From: Astragalus membranaceus
Taxonomy: Eukaryota > Streptophyta > Magnoliopsida > Fabales > Fabaceae
Direction: 5' to 3'
Length of the DNA stretch: 64,000 nt
NCBI GenBank assembly: GCA_039519185.1
Contig: CM076846.1
Location: 189,581,068-189,645,067 of the forward strand
Below, in pieces: positions 20,621 to 31,560 of this stretch; within the stretch, counting starts at the first letter, position 1, and every line of letters starts with the position of its first letter. The notes beneath the pieces were generated by a model. It did no database searches. It was not told where the DNA came from and saw only the letters and a program-made list of their open reading frames with translations. The position numbers and the translations under genes were made by a program.

Positions 20621-23500
20621 AGGGTAGGGGGAGTTTCGGAGGGAAAGTGGAGTGGGAGACTCCCTAAGATTTATATTCTTAAGATTAAAGGTAAGTCCCA
20701 GTTTAATTTTTCCTACTTTATATATATTTTTACTTTCCATGTATATTCATTATTTGTTTGACTGTTGTATATATAATAATTGATCATATATTTACAAGCT
20801 ACTTCTCTGTCATAAATATCATCAAGAATCAGATGAACATGAGAAACGAATCAATAAACGATTGTTTAGTTACTTATATAGAAATATACATTTTTGAAAG
20901 TATTGACAATAGGAAATCATTCGATGGTAATGTTTTCAGAATATAAAATATTGTAGAGAACAATTATGATGTAAATATTGCCCCCACTGTATAGTTTTTC
21001 TTGATCCGACACTGCAATCAGCACTGAGAGACAAATGAACAGACTTTTAATAAGCTAACCAAATTTCTTTCGACCATGATAAATTAGGATATTCAGAAAT
21101 CAATGTGGTGGTTAGAGTGTCGATGTCATTAATTTGATTGTTGATCCAATTAGTTTAATACAAAATATTATTAGAGATTACAATTAAAATGCAAAATATT
21201 TTTGGTCCAGTCATACTCAATTAATTGATTGGATTTTTTTTTAATATATTTTGTTGTTTTTTTATATTCTAATTGGTGAAATCATAGAGGATAAATTTAA
21301 CATTTTTATATTGCAAGTGTCAATTTTAAGGTGAATCTTTTATATATGTGTACATTGGACTCTTTATTTTCAATACTTTTCTGTTGTTACATTAATATGA
21401 CACACTCCATTTTATTTTAATTATTTTTTGTCATCTTAGTTTCTTTATACAGCGTCATCTTCTATTATTTTATATTATTACAAAATATTATAAAAGTTTC
21501 ACACTCTATATATGTTTGATGTTATTATTATAATTATAATTAAGATAGTTTAAAATAGAATATATCATTTCTGTTATAAAATTCTAATAATTTGCCATAA
21601 TATATATATGCAGGGAACAAAACTCTGTTTGTCTTTAATCAAGATTAGACTCTAACCTACATAAGTGTTTGATGACTTATGAATACTTCCTTATACCTAA
21701 GAAAAAATACGATGCCAAAATAATTTAATGAATTAAATTTAATAATCTAAAAAAAGAAGCCTAATGATTGCCATTTGCAAGCGTATGCCATATACATTCC
21801 TTATATTGTTGTACTATGTGTTTTAAATCAGCAACGTTGTGAAGAAAAAAAAATGAAATGGTTTCCACTTTCCACCTTCTTTCCACCCACTTCATTAAAT
21901 AAATATAATGGGACACACATATTCTCACTAAGCAACAAAATGTATAAAGATGGTGAAGAAGGAAAGGAAGATAGATGCCGTGAGAAACGAGCATACCATG
22001 GACTTCCCCGTCACGACATGCATGCGCCGCCGTTTCGAGGATACGATGAACATTCCTTAATCAAACGGTTGTAACGGAATCTCCTCGTTCAGTGTTCAGT
22101 AGAGCTGAGAACATATGATTATATGAATAATTGAATATGATATTTCTCGTGCTCATCAGGTGGTCTATACAGTAAACTAACAGAATGGGCCCCACTCTTA
22201 TGATGTCACATGGTCCTCTCCTATGTTGCATCCATTTACTTAAATAATGGAATAGGCATCCAAAGTTGCATCAATTTAAATGGTTTGATATTAAAGAATA
22301 TATTGATATTGATTTTGTATTGGAAAAATCCAAATCTGAAGCATTTTGTAGCAGGGGGAATCACTTTTCTCATGAAATTCTTAATTGTCTAGGAACAAAA
22401 TCAGATGGTTCGCAAGTCGGAATCTCCTATCCGGATTTATTGAATTTACAATTACGATATGAAATTATGAAAACTAAACCAAAGTAAGATTATATAAGAA
22501 ACAAAGCTACCGGGAATTTCTGCTTTATGTTAATTTTAAAATTCATTAGATTCCAGTAATCCAATCTCATGCATGAATCATGCATGCACTGAGTTTATTA
22601 ATTTAAAATTAGAATGAGGGTACACAGTTACAACAAGTTCTTACCAAACCTTCGTAACAATATCACGTGAATATTAGAAAAGATAAAAAAAAAAGGAATC
22701 ATATTCTTCTCTTCCTCAATGCGCACTCCCGGGCAATAATCCTATCCTCTACATAGAAATGAACAATTAAAATAAAATAAATCTCATACTCACTAACCTA
22801 CTACATTGCTACTAATTAAGATCGGTTTGGAAAAATTTGATTCTTAATATTAACATGGAGATAAAATTTTGTAAATGTAAAAGGTATGTTTAGAGAGAAC
22901 TTATCTTTCTTATATGTAATTGATCACATGAGAAAGACCTTGACAAAGGTTGATGGAGGTGACTCTGTCAATTCATCGTAGTCATGATACGTATTCACAA
23001 CCATGGTTAACTAGTTGATTGATCAAGCAGTATCAATGGATTTCCGATTCAACCAATTGTGTTTGGTTTTGCGGTAATGAGAATTAATTTTTATTGAATT
23101 AATTTTGCAAAATTGAGTTTGCTTAAAACTTGAGTTGAGCATAACATAACTTATGAGTAGATACATTCAAGGAAAAAATGATTTTGTCAATTCCCGTTGT
23201 TGAGATAGTTTAAATCAAAATGGCTTTTAAGTGTAAAATTACAAATATAAATTCCTACAAGTAACAAAGATAAATATAGTAAAGTGTCATTATGAAAAAT
23301 GTAAATATGCAATCGTACGTAGAATCAATTTCATATCACCTTGTAAGTTACAATTTATAGCTTCAACTAGAATCAATTTTAGACCAATAAATTAGAATTT
23401 AGATGATAATTCCAGACATCAATTTAACATACCAAAATCGCCTTTAGCGTTTCACCTAACTCCTATTGACTCTAAATTAAGTGAAATCGAAGTCGAATAT
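20621..23500. other. Spacer without recognisable genes
   Basis: AT-rich sequence of about 2.9 kb. Short ORFs here (for example 21775-22074 and 22266-22487) show no family motif, no adjacent promoter logic and no codon pattern I can defend. Confidence 0.5.
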
Positions 23501-23501
23501 A

Positions 23502-23650
23502 CTCCCTCGGGACCTATTTATAAGCAAAAAAAACACTTTTTAGGTTCAATGAATCAATGATGTATTTGTTCTATAATATATGCCAGATACATCGATTATT
23601 CAATGAATCTAGAGAGTGTTTTTTCTTATAAATAGATCCAAATTAAGTAG
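23502..23650. mobile_element. Stowaway-like MITE, small
   Basis: The left end TACTCCCTCGGGACC and the inner CCTATTTATAAGCAAAAAAA pair with an inverted TTTTTTCTTATAAATAGATCC on the right, enclosing about 70 bases. The right outermost end is degraded (AAGTAGTA). The TA dinucleotides at both ends fit a Stowaway target. Confidence 0.6.
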
Positions 23651-23737
23651 TATCTATCTAATTTTTAAAACGGAAGTGTTATTTGGACCAAAAAGTGTAT
23701 CAAAAATGTACCAAAATACGAATACATATGAGATACA

Positions 23738-23850
23738 GAGGGAATACGCGTATAATATAATTATTTTTTATTTAAAATTAAATATATTATACGCGTATAA
23801 CACTGGACTTAATTTAAAATAAAAAATATATATATTATGCGTATTCCCTC
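23738..23850. repeat. Hairpin with GAGGGAATACGCGTATAAT arms
   Basis: GAGGGAATACGCGTATAATA at 23738 is inverted at the right end (to 23850), with AT-rich inner arms and a third GCGTATAA copy in the middle. It is probably a MITE remnant; no target duplication is clear. Confidence 0.6.
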
Positions 23851-23902
23851 CAAATGAGCTTCAGAACGGGCTGAATACATCTACAATTCTACGATCTATA
23901 TC

Positions 23903-24205
23903 GGAAAACAATGGGTTGATTAAATTACTAAATTGCCCATTTTTTTATAAGCTCATTGTTTTCTTATATAGAAAGTGGAAATACTTTACCTCCTTATTAA
24001 TTTACTTTTTCAACTTTTTTTTTTACTTCTACTATCTTTATAAGAAAACAACGGGTTGATTGAATTACTAAATTGCTCATTGGTTCCTTATATAGATAGT
24101 AGATATACTTTACTTCTCTCTTAATTTATTTTTTTAATTTTTTCTCTTACTTCTACTATCTATATAAGAAAACAATGGGGTGGTTAAATTACTCTAAATA
24201 TATAT
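23903..24205. repeat. Tandem repeat of about 125-139 bases, 2.3 copies
   Basis: Units begin GAAAACAATGGGTTGATTAAATTACT at about 23903, AGAAAACAACGGG at 24042 and AGAAAACAATGGGGTGG at 24166, each preceded by CTATCTATATA-like text. Non-coding. Confidence 0.7.
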
Positions 24206-24393
24206 ATATACAAATACCTTTTTTTTTATAAATAAACATTTTATGTAAATAAATATGTTGTGTTTTGACGTAAAATGAAAAAATATTTTATTGTAAATTT
24301 TTACTATTTAGTTTGCAAATTTAATTTCTTAATCATTCATAGCAACTAACACGATACTGTACGCACGAGTATCTACTGAAGGTATAAATCTAA

Positions 24394-24633
24394 CAATAAT
24401 GCTATTCAGCCAAATTTTTCTAGACAAAAATAGACAAAAACCACATTACAACATCAATTAACCAAGTTTTTTAAGCCACTAACCAACCTACTTTTTCACA
24501 GTTTTTAGTCAATGGCATAGAGAACTGTGAAAAAGTAGATTGGTTAGTGGCTTAAAAAACTTGATTAATTGATGTTGTAATGTGGTTTTTGTCTATTTTT
24601 GTCTAGAAAAATTTGGCTGAATAGCATTACTCT
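24394..24633. mobile_element. Foldback MITE with about 105-base arms
   Basis: AATGCTATTCAGCCAAATTT at the left pairs almost perfectly with its inverted copy at the right. The arms run about 105 bases each and leave a loop near 24509-24528. AAATCTAA at 24386-24393 repeats at 24634-24641, a candidate 8-base duplication. It sits about 130 bases upstream of the TATA box of the GDU-like gene. Confidence 0.8.
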
Positions 24634-24761
24634 AAATCTAATAACTCGAATTTTACCTAAGATCGATGTAAAACAAAACAAAATGGTAACCCCACTGGCC
24701 CCACTTTTCCTACTCATGGAAAATGACGACATGAATCACCTTTCTTTCTTTCTTAACTCTC

Positions 24762-24769
24762 TATAAATA
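24762..24769 (+). promoter_or_regulatory. TATA box of the GDU-like gene
   Basis: TATAAATA in the context CTCTCTATAAATACC, about 135 bases upstream of the ATG. A C/T-rich leader follows (24771-24895), typical of plant 5' UTRs. Confidence 0.75.
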
Positions 24770-24899
24770 CCTTTCCACCCCATCACCACTTCTCAACCCA
24801 ATCTTCCACTTTCCTTTCCTCTTAAATCCTCTCCCTAATCTCCTTCCTTAATCACCCTCCCCTGTTTTCTACATCTGCTTCACAACACCAAAATCAAAA

Positions 24900-25436
24900 A
24901 TGGCCGCATACAGAGAACCCATGAACACTAGCGAAAGAGCACCCATCTCATCACAAGTACCACACTCTCCATGGCATTCCCCTGTTCCTTATTTATTCGG
25001 CGGTTTAGCAGCCATGTTAGGTCTCATAGCTTTCGCTCTTTTGATCCTTGCATGTTCCTATTGGAAACTTTCTGGTTACCTTGAAGGAAACGGTGAATCA
25101 GAACGAGACCTTGAAGCCGGAGAAGGAAGAATCGACCAAGATCAGAAACCACAGAAACCTTATGAAGAGAAGATCTTGGTAATTATGGCTGGACAAGAGA
25201 AACCAACATTCTTAGCCACACCAAGCATGTCTTCAAGCGCTGGTACTAGCAGAACATCCTCGTTTGGCGATAACACCAGCACTTGTACCTGCGACCATAG
25301 CCGGAAATCTGTTGACGTGGCGGAAACCACCGTGATACTGGAAAGCGGTGGCCAACACCAAGATCAGAACCAGGTACAGAGAACTGAGTCTGAAAACATG
25401 GGAACAGAAACAGCAGAAACACCTTCAAATGTTTAA
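24900..25436 (+). CDS. GLUTAMINE DUMPER (GDU)-like membrane protein
   Basis: A single-exon protein of 178 residues. After a short polar N-terminus comes one membrane segment (about residues 31-52, within VPYLFGGLAAMLGLIAFALL) followed by CSYWKLSG. The second family mark is the VIMAG motif at residues 94-98, in EEKILVIMAGQEKPTFLATP. The C-terminal third is Ser/Thr/Gln-rich and poorly conserved, as usual. GDU proteins are small plant membrane proteins; over-expression of GDU1 in Arabidopsis increases amino-acid export, and the VIMAG region binds the LOG2 ubiquitin ligase. The ATG at 24900 is chosen because it gives the full family N-terminus and follows a TATA box and CT-rich leader. The frame is intact. 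The exact paralogue cannot be assigned by eye. This is the only host gene in the window that looks whole. Confidence 0.93.
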   Translation: MAAYREPMNTSERAPISSQVPHSPWHSPVPYLFGGLAAMLGLIAFALLILACSYWKLSGYLEGNGESERDLEAGEGRIDQDQKPQKPYEEKILVIMAGQEKPTFLATPSMSSSAGTSRTSSFGDNTSTCTCDHSRKSVDVAETTVILESGGQHQDQNQVQRTESENMGTETAETPSNV

Positions 25437-26629
25437 GCGAAAAAACAAACATCATCGGCATCTGCACATGCATGTTTTGGATGTTATTTGCATGTTTCGA
25501 GATTGGTTAATTAGAAAAATCCTTCTCCTTTTATAGACATGTGAAGTGTACATTATATCGGGAATGTAAATTGATTGAGGTGAAATGGAAGCTTTCCTGT
25601 TTCGCAATTTTGGTTTTCCTTTGCTTTACTTTGTTTTTCAATATCCGTTTTTGTTTACACATGAGGGGTAGTTTTGAGATTTTTGCAAATTTCTGGAAGA
25701 AATTAAAATACCAGAGAGAAAGAAGAGATGTTAGAAAAATTGATAGTTAGTGTGATTTGGCTGAATTGAGAGTTGCCATTGTAGTGTCGTAATAAGGAGA
25801 AGGTACGTGTAAAAAGTTTACGCAAGCAAGGGTTAGAGAATTGTTGTTTTGTTGTATGTATGTGTCCGATGCGGCGAGAAGACTGTATGGATTGGAAACC
25901 CAACTGCTCCTCTTCCCAATCACTCGCCTAATTTGCTTCAGTTTTGGTTAATTTAATTTATTGAGTTTCTCTGTTTACAATATATATTTTATGAGTTTTT
26001 TGGGTAAAAAAACAGTCTCTTGGAATTCTCAGCGTGCCGTGTTGGGAAGTGTGTTTTGTCTTTCTTTCGTGCCTCTACTCTCTATCTAAAATATAGTAAC
26101 AGTTTCAATTAACTGTTCATGCCAAATGAGCATTTATCGGGACAGAGGACTAAAACAGATTCTCCCTGCCCTCCCTCCTATGGCTATCTGCTTCTGTTTT
26201 CTTCTCTCCCAAATTCACTAATAATAAAATGTAATTAGTTGTATAAATATTGTTGGTGTTAATTAAGATAATGTTTTCACTTTAGTCGAGTGTTTTAATA
26301 ATAATAATAATAATGGTACTAATTTGTAAAATTAAAAATGACTTGTATTTGTTTGGATAGATTTTCTTTTCAAGCATTGAAGTAGTGGGGTAAGGATGAG
26401 GGTAATGCGGGTATAATATTGTCTCCCTAAATCAGCCTCATTGTTAAACAGAATAATTTGGTATTGGTACTTGTGAACTGTCATGGTGCTGTGATTCTCC
26501 CTGTGAATAGGATAGCACTCCCACAAAAGAAGCCCATTAATATTTCTCTCTTCTTTCTCCTTTTGGATATTTTCATTTTCCACACCCTTCAAATATGTTT
26601 TTTTTAATTGAGTATACAATTCCTAATAT
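25437..26629. other. 3' flank of the GDU-like gene and spacer
   Basis: AT-rich 3' UTR and spacer. Several AATAAA-like words follow the stop, but no single poly(A) signal can be defended. No other gene is seen. Confidence 0.5.
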
Positions 26630-26637
26630 TTCACAAA

Positions 26638-26805
26638 TAGGGATGGCAATTTGGGTCATATCTATTGGGCACCCAAAAATTACCCATGACTATCTATTGG
26701 GCACCCAAAAAATTACCCATGACAAGCGCGTATTTACCTGCCCAAATGTTTGCGGTTTTCGGGTACGTGCACTATGATGGCAAGCCTATATATATTAGGT
26801 CTGCA

Positions 26806-26870
<65 letters not shown>

Positions 26871-27247
26871 ATTGTTAGAATTTTAAGTATAACCAATTTT
26901 AAGAAAGTAAACCCATTGAACATATTTGTTTTTTATAAATTTATTGAACATATATCTAACTACTAATATTGTGGATGTTTTTATTTCGATAAATAATATT
27001 ATTTGTATTATTTTAATAATTAAATTTCAAAAAATTGAACAATTTTTTAAATTTAACTATGATATTTTCTATGTTATTTATTATTTTTTCGTTGTTAAAG
27101 TGCAAGTATATATTAGGTGCAGGTACATGCACAATTGGGTGTCCAGAAGGTATGGGGATGGGCACTAAAGTGCCCTACCCATACGTATGCGGGCTCAGGT
27201 ACATACGCTATATTGCCTTGTCCAGTATGTGCCAATTGCCATCCCTA
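26638..27247. mobile_element. Non-autonomous hAT element 3
   Basis: Ends are TAGGGATGGCAATTTGGG and its inverted TAGGGATGGCAATTGGC. TTCACAAA at 26630-26637 repeats exactly at 27248-27255. Subterminal words are GGGCACCCAAAAATTACCC on the left and CACTAAAGTGCCCTACCC on the right. The centre has a TA run (26811-26866). No transposase is encoded. Confidence 0.9.
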
Positions 27248-27282
27248 TTCACAAAAGTATATAATTCATTACTATTTACAAT

Positions 27283-27328
27283 TATTAGAATTTTAAGTAT
27301 AACCAATTTTAAGAAAATAAATCCATTG

Positions 27329-27388
<60 letters not shown>

Positions 27389-27666
27389 TTAAGTATAACC
27401 AATTTCGACAAATAACATTATAATATTTTAATAATTAGATTTAAAAAATTGATCACTTTTTTAATTAAATTATGATATTTTTTATGTTACTTATTATTTT
27501 TTCGTAGTTAAAGTGCATGTATATATCAGGTGTAGGTACGTGCACTTGGGTATCTAGAGGCTAAGGGGACGGGCACTAAAGTGCCCTGCCCATATGTATG
27601 CGAACTCGGGTAAGGATACTACATTGCCTTGTCCAGAAGTTTCCCATTGCCATCTCTATTCACATA
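27283..27666. repeat. Diverged tandem copy of the right half of hAT element 3
   Basis: The order AGAATTTTAAGTATAACC, TA run (27332-27385), TTTTTCGTAGTTAAAGTGC, GGGCACTAAAGTGCCC, TTGCCATCTCTATTCACA repeats that of 26876-27255 with moderate divergence. It includes a copy of the right terminus and target word but lacks a left end. Confidence 0.8.
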
Positions 27667-29513
27667 GTACATCCCCGGGCAAATTACTCACATAAAATCG
27701 ATAAAAACCATGTAAACATAATCATTTAATTTCTTTTGACAATTAAACATAATAATTTAATATTTGTACTTTTTTTAGGCCACTAAATACTTGTGGTTTT
27801 CTGTTTTTTTCGTCGGTGTGGTTTTCTTTTTTTTGGTCAACAAATACTTTTGCCAAGGCAAAAAGAAAATAATAAAGCCCATTGTAATAAATTATATAAC
27901 TTATTACCTTTCGACCAAAAACAAAAGCAAGTCTAATCCTCGCCAAGTGTACGTTGGAAATTTGTTTGCTTTTTTCTTTCATGAAAAGCAACGCAATATT
28001 GGACAAAGTTTTTCTTTTATTTTAATGATAATTATGGGAGAGCTAACAATTGCGTTGTTGTCAAAACAAAAAAAGCTAACCATTGCAGTCAAAAAGGAGT
28101 TAAAAAATTCTCAATTTCCTTTCTTCATTTATTCTCTCAATTACCATAACTAATATGTATGACCGTGTGCTGCACGGGTATACATCGTATTTTTTTAAGT
28201 TAATTTATAGTATTTTATTATTAACATCTTATATGTAAATAGATATTGGCATGTATATCGTAAATTTTTGTGAATATAAATGCATTATGCAACTTGAGTA
28301 CCCAAATGCTGTCACGTGTGAGTTCTCATCTTACCATGACATTTGTTGAGCATAACATTGAGGTAAGTCCATTTGTTCATTGGTGTACATTACCTTTTTA
28401 ATAATTTTAATAGTAACTAAAGTTTGACATTAATTTTTTTTATGAGTAACTATTTGAGGTAAGTCCCTTGTTCATGGGCTCCAGATAGGGAATTTTTCCC
28501 CGTGGAGACGGGGACGATGGAAAAATCGCTCTATGGTCAATTTGGTTATGGGAATAGGGATCATGTCTCCCGCCCTGAATATGTTACATATATTGCCCCG
28601 TTAGGGAACCCCAGATCTTCACCTTTTTCTTTCACTTTCAAACAACGTATTTTAAATTTACTTATAGTTCCAGCTTTATAAATTTATAAACAACGCAATT
28701 TAAATTTACGGAAAGTTCCAAACAACGCATATGTTCCATACCCTCATAGTTCCATCTTTTTAAACTTTCACTTTCAATCAATAACGTATTTTAGAGTGCG
28801 TGTTTTAGTTAAATTTTATGGAGACCCTTAGGGTAGCAATGGCAACCCCATTAAATCTCAAATTTTGTTAGCCTGCATACCATATGATGATGCATGGATG
28901 AATAAATAACACATAACAACAAATGAAAGTATGATAAAAAGAGAGAAAACACATTGATGAATACATGTGAGGGTTTAATAAATTTGACTATGTCATATAT
29001 GGTCAAAAATAAAAAGTTATGTGATGGTCATATATGCTCACTATGTTAATAAATGAAAGTTATTTGAATGGTCATATATGGTTACTATGGTCATAAATTA
29101 TAGTGATTTGACTGTAATTGATTGTTTGTGATATGCATCGTTTTATTCCAATTAGAAATGTTTGTGAATAAATCCCACAAATTGTGTGATTCAATTTAAA
29201 ACCAATATTAATAGTGATAATTATTTGACAATTCTTATGTCAATGTTTGTGTTGGTTCCAAATTATAAAAATTCAAAATTTAAAAGATAAACATATTTTA
29301 ATCCAGGAATACTAAATAATTTATAGTGATTTGACTATAATTAACTGTTGATGATATGAAACGTTGAATTCCAATTAGAGATTTTTGTTTCAAATATGTC
29401 TCAAATAGTGTATAGGTTTTAGCTGTCAAATTTTTATCCAGTGGTTTTCTAATCTCATATCAAACTTATCTTAGTCAAGAATGTTTGCTTACTGTTTTGT
29501 TTTTTTATTGTTA
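27667..29513. other. Spacer with remnants
   Basis: AT-rich sequence. GTGCTGCACGGGT near 28167 resembles the hairpin word at 17814. A direct repeat of about 70 bases (TTATAGTGATTTGACTGTAA at about 29098 and 29321) is visible. Short ORFs such as 27791-28153 have no recognisable domain. Confidence 0.45.
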
Positions 29514-29529
29514 AATCACTACAAGAAAA

Positions 29530-29785
29530 TCGACGATTTCCGACGGCAATTTTCGTCGCAAATGCAGCGATTTTCGTCGGAAATTGACGTTTCCGACAAA
29601 CTTTCCGACGGACAAAAAGTCGTCGCAAAATCGCTCGTCGGAAATCGTTTCCGACGGATTTTTTCGTCGCAAATGTCTCCGTCGCAAAGTCGTCGGAAAC
29701 CCGTCGCAAAGTTTCGTCGCAAATGTTCGTCGCAAAAAATCATTTCCGACGAAAATTTCCGTCGGAAATCCGTCGGAAATTTTTA
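29530..29785. repeat. Left subterminal repeats of CACTA-2
   Basis: Dense alternating TTTCCGACGG, TTCGTCGCAAA and TTCGTCGGAAA words in both orientations. These are likely binding sites for the element's transposition protein, by analogy with En/Spm. Apparent ORFs here are translations of the repeat. Confidence 0.85.
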
Positions 29786-30332
29786 AAAAAAAAGTAAAAA
29801 AAAATTAAATCTTCTGAAGGGTTGTGGTAACAGAGTGAGTACTTACAGTTTTACTAAAGCTAACTGAACTAACTCAAGCTTAATAGCTTGTACAACAATA
29901 CAAAAGTATTATACTCTAACAAATCTAAATCTACCGACTTTTATCAACCTGAGCAAAAGATTATGCACTTACCTCCAAATATAATCAACAAAAGTTTGAT
30001 CAAAACACTTGTACAACTTTCATATGCTATTACTCTAGCAGTATCTAATTTTCTATAGCTAACTATTTAATTAAGAGGAAATACGTGTATTAAGATTCTT
30101 CAAAATTATTTAAGGTTTCTGCCCAGTCATGCCATCCTACAACAGAATCAAATATTTTAAAGGAGAATATTTCCCCCAAAAAAATCTCCAACATACAAAT
30201 TTCATCATGTAAGTTTACTGCAGTTGTATCAAATAATCCAATCAAAACCAAAAAAACAAAGGTAGAATCACTTGGGATGTAACTGCAGACAGACAGTGCC
30301 TAGTGACCACAGAGAAAAAATAATGAAGAACT

Positions 30333-30404
30333 CTACTTGATATATTGAGAAAGCCACTGGAAGCCTTCACCATATCCCATCTTGCGGACAATGCTGCACA
30401 TGAA
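30333..30404 (-). pseudogene. Captured terminal exon of SAR1 small GTPase
   Basis: The minus strand reads FMCSIVRKMGYGEGFQWLSQ YIK and stops (TAG at 30333-30335). This is the conserved C-terminus of SAR1, the GTPase that starts COPII coat assembly at the endoplasmic reticulum. No G-box exons are present, so it is a terminal-exon fragment only. Confidence 0.8.
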
Positions 30405-31084
30405 CAATATCATACACAGATTTCTACTTCCGTTAAACACCCTATCTTCCATTATTTCATCAGGACAGCTGAGTAAAACTGAAAAGAAAGGAAAATGAAA
30501 ATCTCAGGAAAATTGTGTTGAAAATTTACTATATAGAACATCATCAGAAAAAATGCAAAGAACAATTGAACACTGGATGAAAGCCAAAGAGGGAGAATAT
30601 GATAAATGGGCGTAGAGATATAACACTGGATGAACACTGGCTAGTGAAGAAGAATTGTATCAATAAAACACGTAAAAAAATTCGAAATAAAGATTTACAC
30701 TAAATAGCTCCTAAAAAGTAATGGAAATAGTTGACCTTTTAAGTAGGAAGAGATATAATTATGAGAACTCATGCCCATAACATTAGATCACTGCAGAAGT
30801 AAAAACTGACCAAAAGAAAAACAAAACAATGTTCAAAACAATAAAGGAATTCATCAGTTTGAGAAATAGAGCAAAAATTTCTGCAGATACCAAACATGAA
30901 GTAGAACTAAATAGCAAAGCAAATCTTTATAAACAAATCCAAGCAGTGGATAAGGAAAAAAGGTCAAATACACATAAAACAACCTAAATGCATAAACATC
31001 CAAGATTCATGTACTACCATTATAATTTTCTCACATGCAAGCTAATGGAAAGTGCTTTTGGTAACATAAAGATACATATACTAC

Positions 31085-31345
31085 TCACCCTTTTCATTGG
31101 TACAAAAGAAGAACCTAGTCTATAAGTAGTCTGAGTCTCTGAGCCGTTGGGGCAGTATGTCACCATTTGCTGACCATTAACTGATTCTAATCTCTCCCTT
31201 GCCATTTGCAGGAATGAAGTCACTGCAGGATCAACCTTTGGTTTAGGCTGAATTGTGCAAACATCCTTAAGTTCTCCAACAGTAATGTTTCCAGCATTTG
31301 GCCCATGTACCCATCGAAGTATAAAATCACAATTGCACAATTCAT
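31085..31345 (-). pseudogene. Captured coding-like fragment, family not recognised
   Basis: An open stretch reading RWVHGPNAGNITVGELKDVC, IQPKPKVDPAVTSFLQMARE and VNGQQMVTYCPNGSETQTTY. Composition is that of a real soluble protein exon rather than random AT-rich translation. It lies between the MLO and SAR1 pieces on the same strand. I cannot name the family. Confidence 0.5.
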
Positions 31346-31560
31346 CCCCATTTTAAAAGAATGCTCCATTACTTGCACCTATAAAAACAGACACAATTTC
31401 ACTAGCAAATACACATTTGAGAGGAAAAAATTCAACAAAGAATGTAAAATTAACAAATTTATTTTCACCAAAGTAAACAAACAGCCATCAGCTCTCTACT
31501 CTTTGAACTTACTACCAAGAAGACACCTATATACATATATATTATGGAGGAGGACTCACC

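Noticed and set aside
22210..22487. ORF of 60-73 residues
   Set aside because: No family resemblance, no upstream signals, and length expected by chance in this much sequence.
29455..29808. Arg/Phe-rich ORFs on both strands
   Set aside because: They translate the CCGACGAAA subterminal repeat of CACTA-2.
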